Source: Straminergon stramineum
Taxonomy: Eukaryota; Streptophyta; Bryopsida; Hypnales; Calliergonaceae
Assembly (NCBI GenBank): GCA_963920665.1
Contig: OY987267.1
Span: forward strand, 22,196,001 to 22,260,000
Reading direction: 5' to 3'
Length of the DNA stretch: 64,000 bases
The position numbers were made by a program, and so were the translations under genes. Below the pieces are notes generated by a model, which ran no database searches, was not told the DNA's origin, and saw only the letters and a list, made by a program, of their open reading frames with translations. Position 1 is the stretch's first letter; each line of letters opens with the position of its first letter. This document shows positions 33,101-46,200 of this stretch, piece after piece.

Positions 33101-36100
33101 GTATGCAGGCCTTAAAATGAACCATTGAGGCTTCAAGAAAGGTAGTAAAATATACCAATAGAAATAAGAGACCATCTCCTACATTTCGGAGTAAAGATAC
33201 ATTCAATCTGGAAGTTCCCATATTGGTCATCATTTTTCAAATATTTTAGATCAAACACCAAGGGGATCCAATTTTCTCAGGGATGGAACATACGTGATGT
33301 CGGATGGCCCAAAAACTCGGTAGAAGTGCAAAAGAATTGGACCCAATCAAGGTCCACACATGGAGAGTTTCTTCTGCTCACCAAGACAACCCACAGTGAT
33401 TTTAATAGAAGAGTAATAACTTTAGCAATAAGATATTAAGATCAACCTGAATGAAGAATCTGTTTGGGTAGTTCTATTAACTAGCTTATGTCAAGTACAC
33501 AGACAGCAAGTCACGTCAACACACTGATAAGTTCTACAATCTGCAATTATCATGCTTGTTTAAAGAAAGAAGCCCTTCTAAAATTCTCATTTGCATTATC
33601 TGAAAACAAAAGTAGTGGAGGTTGAAATAAATCACCTCTGGGGACTATGAGTGAAATGCCACAGTCAATACCGCCATGAGCTGCATCACAATGACAGTTA
33701 CTGAACAGACCCGCCATTTACAATCGTTAGCATCCATTAAGTCCAGTAAGATTGAAATTAAGCACTTCAACTCAATACATCTACTGTTGAGAGCTGTCAG
33801 TTCTGACCCCCAAAATGGATTCTTCCATCAAATTTTGCAATGTGTCATGTCTGCATTGGTTGAGACCCACTTGAATCCCATGCGGAAAACAGTAAAAAAA
33901 TGAAATAGACAACTTTTGAGCTGCGGTATTCATGAGTCACGAGCTCACTCAAAGAAGACATAATCAAGACAAACAAGTTAATGCAAAATGAGTTAAAGGC
34001 ACAAATTTTGAAAAATAACCTGATGAAGTGTAATCGGCTCGATTCATAGCTTGTGACACAGTGCCCTTTGCCCGAGCACTTGTTCACGCAGCCATGAACC
34101 CTGATTTGCATTTGAACACTGTCTACGTGCTCTCTCATACTAGCAAGCTCAACAAGAGGTTGCTTTGCAAATGAAGGTCCACTGCACAAGCTCCAAACTG
34201 GTGGCGTTAGTCCTATGAATTGTGAAATTCTATGAACACATAACTTCAGAAGAAGAATTATAACTCTGGCCTCAAGACTAGTGAGAATGAAGTGTCTGTT
34301 GAGGGCAGTTCTACTAACTACATGTACTGTACACAAATAGCAAGTGCTACCCTTGGTGTCTCCTTTCAGAGATAACAACTTCGGAGTCTCAGAGTTGACA
34401 ACTTTGAACTCCATTTGTATCAATTATAATTGAGTCTTACCGGTTATAATTAATACAATTACACAGTCAATAGTCTAATTGATACGGGCTCAATTGTACC
34501 ACAAATTCAGGACTTAGAATATCATCTCCTTCGCCAACATAAGTCAATCATTACCTGTTCTTTCGAAAAATTTCAATGTCGGCCTCTTCGTTCGTCAAGT
34601 TTCCTTGCAAGACAGAGGCCTTTTCCAAGGCTCTGGAATTATAAGAATAAATGGTGCTGCATAGATCTCTCCAGGAAATTTTCACCCACTCAACAAAACT
34701 CAGGTACCACTGCACAAAGGATTCTGCGGACTTTCTCCAAAGCTGGATAACTCTAGTGGAGATAACAAGTTGCTGTGGAGCATTCTCTAAGTTCATGTCC
34801 CTTTTAACAGAATCAAAATGTTTCCTATAATGGACTCCAAGACACCAAATCCCTTCTACAGGATTAACCAGGTCAAGCGACAGTTTGTCAGTATTGTTTT
34901 TCTCTTGTTTCACTTCAACTGGGTTCATAGAAAAGGAACCACTGCCTGGGCTTGTTCCTCGTTTCTCCTGTTCTTCCACGTTCATGATTTTGACATCCCA
35001 ATGGTCAGGAGTTGCAAGCCCTTCCAACCGAGCGTACACGCTCATTGTGGCGTCCACCACGTGGCGGAGTTGCACAGAGAGAACGGCTCCTGCTGCTCCT
35101 CGAGGAATGTCAATGAAAAAGTATGTCCAGTTTCCTGAAGTGGCGTTGCCAATGTGGGCAACTTCAGATAAGAAATACCAGGGGGAGTTATGATGCAGAG
35201 CTTCCTTTCTTGCCAGTCCATAAAACGAATTAAACGGCGATTCTTGTGCATCTTCAACCAACACTCTCTGCAAAGACAACAAACCCAAATCAAGCTTTCT
35301 GTTCGATCAGTCACATGAAAAACATGGACTAGGTAAAGTGAAAGAAGAGCCATGTTGCCTAGGGATGTTCTTTCGATAACACTGCTCAACTTTCATGTTA
35401 TTGGCTAAAACCTCAAATAGTTAGATCCTGTTCAAACATATGAAGTGTCACAAATTAGACACCGTAACGTTGACAAAGGACAGGATTATGATGTATAATT
35501 GAGCTCTTCGTAACCAATGCTTGGTTGCCGCCTATACTACCATGGGCTCCATTGAGGCTTTCACTTAGGTTAGATGAAAGAAGAGGCGAGGATAATGAGG
35601 CGGTTGCACTTTCATGATACCGAACATATCCTCAATCGTTGGATCTTGTTCTATCAAAGGGTCTCAAGAAAGACACAAATCGAAGAAGTAGGACAAGATT
35701 ATAAGATCAATGACCATGCTCGCCATATATCCATGTGCTTGATTGCTACTTCTACAAAAATGGACTCCATTGTAGTTAGAGCTCTTTTCTAGTACTTGTT
35801 TTGCCACGCTGAACTAAATAACCTTTGACAACCAGGAGGTTCAAGTTCTACTATTGAATCAAGAATGTTGAGAAGGTTATAGAACATAATGCTAAGCTGT
35901 ACTCTTGAATCAATAACGTTAAATAATGTAGATTTCGTTCATCAGAGGGCTCACATTGAATTCAACGTTCTGTGTTATTACCCTCTTTCTCTCATCCAAG
36001 AAATACTTGACCCACTTGTCAAACTTAGCATCATGGTTAAATAAACATTCAATCCATAACACACAACTTTTGAATTCACTCTACAAATCTTACCTCCATC

Positions 36101-39075
36101 GAATTAACAGCCACGGCAGCATCGTGGGGGCGGCTTTCAACACGCCAGTATAAGTCAAAATCCAAAGCTTTGTCCACGTTGGAGTTGCGCACACCAATAT
36201 ACCATGGACCCCGTCTGGGTACTGAAACCGATATAGGAGCGGAATTAATGACAGTTCCATTATCACCCTCATCTGGCAAGGCTCCATACTTGAGGTAAAA
36301 TGCTCCCACCCCTGTTCCGTTCACCCAAACCAGCAAACTCAAGGAGAATTCGGTCACCTCCAGAGCAAAGTGCTTCCATTCGTTGCCGGGACCAATATGT
36401 TGAGACTTCAGTGATGTCCACGTTTCTGCACCAACGTTACCGGTAATTGGAGGGTTCCAATGAGGCATCCCATTTCTGTGATCGGATGTCAGGATGGCTC
36501 CAAGACTGGGTTGCCCGGAAGTTGAACCCACAACTGAAGCTTCGTAGTGAAGTGGCTTGACTGCTACACTGCAGTCACGGCCCCTGAGGTTGGGGGACTT
36601 GCATCCCAATACTGTGAAATGGATTCCGAAGGTGAAGATACTGCCACGCGAGATCTGGTCAGGATACATTGTTGATTGAAAATTAGAAAGGTTGTGTAAT
36701 ACATGAGCATTGACGCACAGAGATTCACCACCGGTACTATAAACGTATCCGTCCTCACTGATCAACTATTTCTATTAACCTTTCATTCAATTAAAGCAGC
36801 ACTGTTTAATGCTGTTTTAGTGTGTTTAAAATATCAAATTCAGAGACTGCACTTAGATGTATTCAAAGCGTTGACTGAATGGCATCAAACTTATGAAATT
36901 TTAATATTGAAACTTCAATCGAATCTTGTCTTCTCCACTCTTGGTAAACAAAAAGCGTCTTCTGAAGCTATGTGAGAGACTCATGCACAAGATGAGTAGC
37001 CCATTTAAAACAAATTGAATTTCCAAAACCCGAAATTGTTATAAATTTGAAAATTGATGCTGAACCCCTGTTTTCCACTTTTGATAAGTATTTGACCGAC
37101 TACAGTCGGACCTGCTAGGCGCCGATGGTATGCTAAAACAATAATAAAATAAATGATAATCAATGAGGAGGGACTTTTGTGAGCGATCGAGAGCCGGAAG
37201 ACTCAATATGATTAAGAGTTTGGACGCATTCGTGGGTATCCACTCACAGTGGAGCCACACAGGCTAATTAAGAACAACAAAGGGAGTACATTGACGAGTG
37301 AATCCATACAGACAAAGTAGCATACCAAATGACAGCAAGAAAACCACAGGCAACCTCAAAGGTCGTCTAATCTCCTTGCAGACATATTGAAAAAGCGTAC
37401 CATTTTGGATTGAAACCGCGAGGGTTGAGGGTCACTAAAAACACCCACATACCAAACTCCTGCAACAATCTGAACAGTGAAAGACCCCTATCAATACCCA
37501 ATGTGCTGTATTTTTTTCGTATTATACAAAGCGATGAAACAGTTCAGAAAGTTTTAAAAAAGACTTCGACGAAATCTATTCGCCCAAACAAAACATACAT
37601 TTTGTTCCACGCACTGACAAAATTCACCAAAATCTCCCCCACCTGCATGTTGGTTAAGGCGATGGAAGAGTTGGACTGGAACCAAGCGCATTTCCCTGTC
37701 CCGATTGGATTTTCAGCCTCCCCTGCAGCCACAGCTGCTGCTTGGGGAGACTCCACTGCAGGGAGAAAATACGGCAATCAGAGACTGAAAAATCCATTAA
37801 TAAAACGGGGTATAAATGAAAATGAAGGACAATAAATATGGTGTGATAGCTCAAACCATGAAACAGATATAGGCCTATGTCTTACATACAGAGTCTGGAA
37901 GAGGAGGTGACCCAAATCGGAAACAAACCATTGGCACACTATTGCCCTCGTAGTTTCCAATGTGCTCCTGTTTACAGCAGGAAACCATAAACAAACCTTC
38001 TTAGAAAAATGTACAACACCTAAAAAAAGACTCGGCCACTGGGAGGGGCTCCACATTATTGGATGGAACAGTTGACACATGTCATGCCTTTTTTTCAGAG
38101 CGGCATATGCTTGTCTGGAAAACAATAAATAAATGAAAATCTGTGATTTCGTTGCTCAATACGTACCCCTGTCCATTTTCTTGTCAACGAGATGTACAGC
38201 TCTGCAAATGCTGGAGGCACCTCCACTGCAGACAATCAGTAGTAATGCAACATCAATTTCATTAAAGCTGCACATGCCATGTGAATATTATTTTCGCATT
38301 TACTGGATTTTTTTGGCGAAACTGCATGATGAAGGGCTTGGCAATTGCTAAACCCCGATCAATTCTTACTATAAACTTCACAAAACTGCATGGTAAGCGG
38401 ACAAGCAACCACCAACCCCTTGAAATTCAGAGTCCACATCTGAAATGGAATTTTGGTACAATATGCAATTATCATTAAACCCCATGTACATTTTTAGCGG
38501 AATTTCTCCAAAGCCCCCGAAAGGATCGAAAATGAATTGCCAAGCAACTGAATTTTGCAGGCAGAGACTACAACTACCAACAAATGAATTTGTGTAGGCC
38601 ACAAAGATTTGAAAAATCAAAGATGGAAAAAACTGTTGCTCAATAGTATAGGTACTCTCTACGGAGAGAATGTATTGGTAGTGAAAATCAATGCCAATCT
38701 ACTGAATTCTGAAGGTTGAAGCTAAAACAACCAAATGGACCACAAAATGATTTGAAGATTAAAGAGGGAGGAATACAAGTGCTGCTAAGGAGATCTACAT
38801 TCACTGCGGAATTGATCTTAAAAAAAAGTCAATTTTGTCAGATATTCTAAAATCGATTTCTCGAATTCAATGTCGTCAAGCTCAAGAGCCTTACCTCGGA
38901 AGTACCGCCAATTGTAGGGCCCAATTCGGACACTCGGATAATTCAACGCCACCAACACGCGAGAAGCTTCCTCTTTCCCACCCACGTTCACGTCTAGACT
39001 TCTTACAGCGTGTGGCCATGGCAGCCAAACCAACAGCAGCAACAGCAAACCCCAGCAGAGTTTCGACTGGTACAT
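30116..39075 (-). CDS. DUF3522/TMEM8 (PGAP6-like) multipass membrane protein, 14 exons, 914 aa
   Basis: Exons in gene order: 39075-38895, 38225-38167, 37967-37886, 37755-37643, 36654-36094, 35267-34555, 34181-34020, 33700-33636, 33373-33294, 33002-32898, 31839-31700, 31081-30947, 30813-30661, 30311-30116. All introns are GT-AG, and every phase closes without a stop. Residues 1-26 are a signal peptide (CWGLLLLLLVWLPW). A long extracellular region holds CFRFGSPPLPDS, CAWFQSNSSIALTN, and WYIGV near the end of exon 5. An EGF-like module begins at about residue 601 (CVNKCSGKGHC, then CHCDAAHGGIDC). About seven hydrophobic segments follow, with SSGFYHSCD and WIWHSLWHVSIY, matching the conserved Ser, Asp and three His of the CREST hydrolase superfamily. 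Animal PGAP6/TMEM8A is a GPI-specific phospholipase A2; plant function is inferred only. The gene appears intact. Confidence 0.9.
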
Positions 39076-41350
39076 CTCCAGAGTCAGTTGAATGTGCTTA
39101 AACCCTTTAATATGGGACAGCAGGAACTCCCTTAGAACCCAGGCCAAGTGGCGCGAATCCAAAGAGAGACGGAGACTTGGAAGAAGTAAAGGCCCATGGC
39201 GACGTCGGAGGACGATTCCGTCAGAACCAAGGACAAAAAGTCCACCGAGGTGATCAGCAACAAGGGAGCCAGAAGCAGCCGCAGGAGCAACATGCTCAGA
39301 ATTCAACACTGGTTCAATAGACTAGCTCCAACATTTGCTCAATGGAATGAGCCTTTGGCTGCCATCACTCACACAAATTCCAGAACAATACACGGCACAC
39401 AAGAGTTTCGCACTTCGAAAGGGTTGGGGACTTGGGGTGTGGGATTGGATTGGATTAGATTGGATTAGATTGGATTGTCATGGAAGGTAGACACGCGAAG
39501 GTATTGAAGCATTAAATCTATAGCTGGAATAGGAACTGTTCACATAGGGTACGGTACTTACGATTGCAACGAACTAGACTTAGTCTAACAAAGTACCACT
39601 AAATCATAAAAGATTACCGAACGTGGTGGAACACTTGACCACGCCGACACAACACACCAGACGAGCACTCCGTTTCAATTGAGGACGAGATTGAGTAGCC
39701 TTCACCTCTAGAGAATCCTGGAAGAGAAAGTCCGGAGTACTAGCTACTCGGAATCTACACAAACAAACAAAAAGTTCATGCAGGCGATGCTGCAAGTGCG
39801 AGTGCAACTGGCAGAGACAGTCAGAGAGGAGACATTGAAAGCGATCCCCTTCACAATCTCCGAGCCTAACGACTTCCCTTTGGAAGAGTTCGCTTGAAGG
39901 AGTCAATAGGACCATTGGTGTGAAAGGACCCCAACTCCCCTGAGTTAAACTTTTTCTGGTATTCGGAAACAGCATCGGAAACTTCGAAGTGTAAAATTGG
40001 GCATTCGTGTGCCGGCCACTCATCAGCACGATTTCAGCATCCTCGCAGCGTACGGTACCACAAACATACCTTCCATAGGCATCCAAACTAGACAACAATA
40101 ACTAATAATATTATGTGTAAAGTTTGACCCTGACCTCTGTGGAGGCTCCAAATAGGACTTTGACAATGTGTGACAAGTGGACTGGTACAATTAATGATTG
40201 TGTGGCAAAGTCTGGCAAGTTTGTGACAGGTTAGTGACAAGTTTGTAGAAAGGATGTTCGAGAATGTCATTGTCGAAGTCATGAACGTGCTGAACGTGCT
40301 GTTTGTGTGGTGATGCGTAGGCAATGGAGAAGTGAGGGTTGATAGTGGAGCAATCAAAGCCTGTTGGCCAAGTGTCAGTTCCAACTCCTTCATGTTTTAG
40401 GGTGGGTGGCCTTGAAATTTGACCCTCCCAGTGCCGTTTCGCTGCAGCCCCCGCCAGTTTCTCGAATTACATGTTTCAAGTTAAGTCAACGTTTGAGAAG
40501 TCATACAGGATGCATTGCACTTTAGTCATTAGGTCATCGTGGTTAATGCCGCATATTCATGATCTCCCTCTTTTGATGGCAGCCTAGGATGGGCCTTTTC
40601 GCATTTGCCGAACTCCTTGTTATCACATTGCAAGCAATTTCTTTTGCGTTGGGATAGAGGGTGAAAGTCAATTTATAGAGTGCGAGATAACTGGGAACAT
40701 CCAGTTTAGGGTTTGGTGCAGGAACAGAGGATATGATTGAAGAGGTGATATTAGAGAGGTTTGTGTGTAGTGATCCACATTTCAGAATGGTGGTTTAGAT
40801 TTTCATTTTCTTCAGATTCGTGGGATTCAATTATCGGTACATTCAACCTTCTCCATCCAATTGCACTCTTTTTACTTGCTGATTTTCTATTTATCAATTT
40901 GCCATGTCTTGTTTTGCATATTTCTGATCAGATAACTTGAGGCAGTGCAATTAGAGATGGTTGAGTGCAGATTCGTGACATTTTAGTTTTTTACGGTATT
41001 CGACCATCTTCACAATTCCAAGTTTTACTCTCTGTTCTGATGTGGATGCTTTCGCAAGCGGAGAGCTGTCACTGAGCTATTCTGTAAAGTAGAGCTTTCA
41101 ATTGATGTTAATTACCTTCCTGACAAATACGGGATTAGGGTTTGGGGTCGTCAAACGAATTCGACATCAGACTCTAGACGGCGATTGATTGATAAGTCCA
41201 AGTTAATTTTTGGGTGTTGGTAAGTGATTTGTCAAGGTTATAGATTGCGGGGTTATTTCCAATGATTTGGAGAGTAGAGTATTCGAATTCTTGTGAAGAT
41301 CCGGCCATTTGTGAAATTAGGGTTTGGTGCACAATACAGGGTGCGAGGGG
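39076..41350. other. divergent intergenic region between the TMEM8-like and LYR genes
   Basis: Probably holds both 5' UTRs and promoters. The frame at 38818-39309 extends past the chosen TMEM8 Met without a signal peptide-compatible alternative. Minus-strand ORFs at 39604-40098 and 40088-40393 are Ser/Thr/Cys-rich, unrecognised and left out. Confidence 0.55.
39442..39477. repeat. GGATT/GGATTAGATT microsatellite
   Basis: Short direct repeat of TGGAT and TTGGATTAGA units in the TMEM8-like upstream region. Confidence 0.85.
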
Positions 41351-43270
41351 ATGTGGCAATGGCGAGCCGGCAGCCGAGTAGCGTTGGTGCGGAGGCTGCA
41401 CAATGGGCCTGACACGCTCGAGGAGCTGGTTGAGCGTCATGTGGTCAAGCAAGCGAAAGGGCAGCGGCTCCCAAGCGCGGGATTGACGACCTCCCGACGA
41501 GAAGCGTTGGCGCTCTACCGCGAGATTCTGCGCACCACGCGCCTCTTCACGTGGACCAACGAGCAGGGCGTCCCTTGGTACGTCTTCGGCGCTGGATTTG
41601 GCTTTAGAATTACGGTTGAAGCTTGCTTTGCACATCTTGCTTGTGCATATTTTCTCGCATCGCCAGAAATGAGAAACTTCACGAGAGGTTCAGGGTTCAC
41701 AGTCTCCCGCAATTGCGAAGGGAGATCTTAAACCCTAAGAGAACAAGGATTCATGGTTTTGAAATGAAGAATTTTTTTTCATCCTTTGAAGGAGATAATT
41801 CAAATGGGGCCAACTTTTATATCACCAGAATCAGTGAAGATCATCGCACGCGTTGGTTGAAAGACAAATAAACTGAAAACAGGATTGTCCCCATGTGGCC
41901 TGCTCGAAACTGCTGAAAAACAGGAAACCCGATTTGAGGTTCTTTATTCTTTAGGGTTAGGAATCTCACAGGCTGGTCAAATTTTAATTGTTAGCACATG
42001 AAGGAAGGTTTCAAAGCAATAAAGAATGCATTATTTAGATACCAGCACTTGATTAGATGTTAAGGTGGTCTACACCCGCTTAGTCAATATGCACCAAGTG
42101 TCCCAAAAAATAATTTGAGGGTGATGAATCTGTGTTAGTGACGATTTATGGGTGTCTCTACTTGTCGTTCATTTGCTGCAAGGAAACTTATGGTTCCAGC
42201 TCTTGTTCTCTGAACTCAGGAGAGACCTTTTGCGGGAGAGTGCACGGATGGAGTACGAGCAAGCGCGGTACGAAACGGATCCTGAAGTTGTGAGAGACTC
42301 GAACTCTTCGATTTCTATGTTGGTTTGCCTGTTAAGAATTTGTGAGGTTTCAAAATGTGACTCCGATGCAATTGAAATAGTCCATTTTTGAGCTGTACAA
42401 TTGTTATTGTGGACATCTTATGTCTGTACAACAAGTGCAGCATCGATGATATGTGATATTGACATCATGCAGATAGCAAGATTGCTTGTTGTTGGAAGGG
42501 ATGCGGTGCAAGCTGCTATTGACAAGGTGGCATGCTTGACTCAATTACTTTCTGGCACATTCAGACTCTATGTTAGTGAAAATCAATACATTGTATGCTG
42601 CTTCTGGAGTCGGTTCTTTCTGACATTAAGGTTGAGGATACTATATTTTAACCAAGATGTAAGAGTTTGATTTGGGGGGAGATGAGCTTAGGGCTGGGGA
42701 GAATTCATTTTGGGTACAAGAGCCAATTTGTTGAGATCAGATTTTTATCACCACGTAATCTTTTCTAATGCAATTTCAAAGTGGCAGATTGTAGACCACT
42801 AGTAAGGACTGTAATAGACAACTCCATTTCCGTTTAAAGGTCAGTGGGCTTAGACATATGACCACGTCATGCTTACGCGTCATGGTATTTGAAGGCCAAC
42901 CGAGTGTATGAAAATATGACTTGTTCCTGATAGGGGTCAGTATAGCAGACGGGAACTTGTTCCTAACGGTTTTTGAGCCCTCTGGCTTACACTCCCAACT
43001 CCGTAGAAATGAAAATACCTTAAATTGTGTCAACATGGTAAGCTTCTGATAGTTAAAATTCTGTTTCTGTATTATGGATTGGATGTGTGACCATGTTGTG
43101 GTACAACTGTAATTTTAATTCTCTTCGTTGAAAGCACTGCTTAATCAGATGTGAGTGGGACTTGACGGGTTCCTATATGTTGTCTCTGCCAGTTTGCTGT
43201 GAAGGCGGAGGAGCTGATTAAGAAGGAATCTTCGCCAAATTTGAGCGCACGCCCAGATAGGTGGGATTAG
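41351..43270 (+). CDS. LYR-motif protein (EMB1793-like), mitochondrial assembly factor
   Basis: Four exons, 41351-41577, 42220-42289, 42473-42526 and 43193-43270, give 142 aa. Phases close (tg|g gives Trp; the other two junctions are phase 0) and all introns are GT-AG. The conserved LYR motif is in EALALYREILRTTRLF at residues 51-66, followed by WTNEQGVPWRDLLRESARMEYEQARYETDPEV and IARLLVVGRDAVQAAIDK, which match the plant LYR protein of the EMB1793/At1g76060 type. LYR proteins bind the acyl carrier protein and the Fe-S or complex assembly machinery in mitochondria. The basic N-terminus (MWQWRAGSRVALVRRL) suits a mitochondrial presequence. An alternative ATG at 41359 is in a frame that stops after 17 codons, so 41351 is used. 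The large third intron (42527-43192) holds no other feature. Confidence 0.9.
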
Positions 43271-46200
43271 GTAGCTTGTATCAGAAGGTGATCTTGTGAA
43301 TATTAGGGAGGAAATTGTTACATTCAGTTTCCAATTGTGACTGAATATTCAAGACAAAAATATTTCCATATCATGATTTCTTGGTACAAATTTTATCCTA
43401 TACGTGAACGGAGTGGTTTCCTTGAGACTGTCGGCGACATGGAGGTTGAACGTGCGCACTTTTGCTGCCCTTTATCTTTGTTTTCTGTTCATGAAGTAAT
43501 CTCCTGCTGGCACATTTGTTTGCAATTTTATGAAGCGTGAATGTGTGCCTGTCCTTGTTTGAAGGTAAAAGTGATTTTGTTTCTCTACGAAGAAACCCAC
43601 TGCCGTGTCGTTGTATAGAGCTAATGAGCTGAAGCGGCGTCATTGTTTTGCCACCATGTCCTCGAGACTAGAGAAACAGCTTTAGTAAATATATGTGGTT
43701 GCAACAACCACGGCCTAGGTTGTAGTAGATGAAATTGGGACCCACCGCAAGAAATGGCGATGTAACAGCACGGAGATGGAAAATGTTTGTGTCGTGACAG
43801 TTGCTAGTGCACATGTTTTGCATGAATGGCAAATTTAACCCTTACGTGCCCTGATTCATTGGGTGAGAGGAAGGAGAGCACAAATTTGCTAAACCAATCA
43901 TCCTGTTAATTGAGGAACTGTTGATGATTGTAATCAGAGTAACCGTAAGATTTGCTGCAGGAGCAGCTCTGGTGTTCAACAATAATCTCAAATGAGGAAA
44001 ATCTCATTTAGATGCGAAGATTATAAGGTTTGACTATGGTTACTCTGCGGTTGACTTCGGTGGACTGGTGCTCAAGATCTCAGTTGTGGAATCCTTTGAC
44101 ATGATCGGGCATGTCCAAAAATTACCAAAAAATCTGTGTTCACAGAAACAGTCTTTGCCCTTCTATTGATACATTGGTGACTTGCCGTTGAACCATATCG
44201 GCATACAGATTGATCTTGCAATCAGAGTCAGTACTGTACAAAACTGAAAAACTTGGAGTTGGGCAAGTTAGTAGCACACATCTCCGGTTGCCCATCGAGA
44301 AGTATGACAAAAAAACCACATTAGAGTGTGTCGAGCATTCAATTTTGTATAGCTTTTTGCCGCAAATGGAGTATGGTTCTTCTGGTGATGTCCCTTCTAA
44401 AGACATGACATCCTCTCTCTTTGTTCACTAATATTTTTGACAAAACATTTTTGAACTTGAATGAGTTTGGTGTATTTCAATTAAATGTGAAGAAAATAAT
44501 GTATGGTTCCTGTGCATGTAGAAAAGAGTGCACTTTTTTGATGTATTTAATCAAAGTTATCCCTTTGATTTTTAACTCTAATTTTTCTTTACGGGGCTAA
44601 TAATAAAACCAAAACCAGAAAAAGAGACATCAAATCAAGGGTTGCTTATAAGTAGTAAACCATTTATGGAAAATATGAAGAATTTATGCTATTTTAGATT
44701 ATTCTTGCATATTTCTTTATAAATATAAAGTCCCTTAGAGCTATAATGCAAAATTTATAGCTAGAAATCCATCCTTCTAAAACCAAGGGTAGAAAATTCA
44801 ACAAGTGTTTCTTGTATAATCATCCTTAGTTGCAATATATTACAAGAATATGTTTTTATTTTAAAAAAGGAGACAAATGTGTACAAAAAAATATAATTAT
44901 TTAAGAACAAACCCTCAAGATAAACTTCTATGTGCCCACATATTCTAGAAAGGTCAAAGACAATTATTAGAGTCACTAATGATTGTGTCAACATTGACAA
45001 TCAAGACCATTGCCCTTCACTTCTATCAATGTAAATTGAAGGAATAGATAAAGAAGCAAGATCATTGCCTTGTTGTCAAAACAATCTCTAGTGTGATGAT
45101 TTTTAGGATATATTACATGTTGTCATTTCTATAATGGAACATCTTGGGGGCATTGCAAGAAACACTTGTCTTTTTATTTGTCCCCTTGGCCTTGGACAAG
45201 TGGTTTTTTGCTCATAACTATTCCTTTGTATGTCCGTTTTCTATGATATTTGAATGGAAGATACATTTGGTAGTTGTAGACATTGGATAATTTTTTTCGA
45301 TATTTTAAAATTAGCTCACTATTTATAAATTGCCCCCAATTGCATGTCTACCTTCGTCATTTGGGGAAATAGTATTGTTTCCAATCCAAAAATGCAAATT
45401 GAAATATCAAAATTGGGATTCAAGGACTTATAATAAAGTCACATCGGTCTATGAAGAGATTTTCTAGAAATAGTAAGGTTTCGCCTTGTGCACTACCTTT
45501 GCACACATGTAGAGCATACAATTTTTTTTCCTAAAGATGCAAATGGATAAAAATAGCATCTTTAAGTTAGAAAAAAAATTTACTATTTTCTAAAAATCAA
45601 ATTCCAAAGTATCTATTTTCTTGCATTTTCAATCAAACACTCTTTCTTTGTACATAACTTTAAGTATATATTTTTTTGTAGGTCTGAATTTCTACTTATA
45701 TACTGGTTTGAATTCTTCACAAATTATCCATATTTTAATTAGTTTTCAAAATAAACTATTCCAAAAATCATAGTACTCTAATACTGAGGCCATTTTGAGC
45801 CACAACATGTGTTACTTGCAATTACCCCATGAGTGGAGTGTTTATCCAAATTTGGCTTATGATATCCCTTTGGAAAGCCCTTGGCAATACTTTTCTAATG
45901 GTGAATTATGAAATGAATTTGGAGCTAAAGTAATATTTTAATGATGGATACACCAAGTCTCAAAAATAATATCAACTTGCTATTTTAGGTCAAAGTCAAT
46001 TACTTGAGGTTGGTGAAGCTCTCAAACCACTAAAATCCTTTAATCATATATTGCTTTATAAATTCATGTTGTCAAAATTATCCATTTTTTCCTTTTGTCA
46101 ATTAATTACACATATTATCATGTGAAAGGTACTTAATTAGCAAAACATAGGATGCAACCATCCCAAAAAATATTCATGTGTAGTATAAAAATCTCACTCT

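Noticed and set aside
39604..40393. Two minus-strand ORFs of 100-164 codons
   Set aside because: Compositionally biased, unrecognised, and placed in the divergent promoter region with no supporting splice structure.
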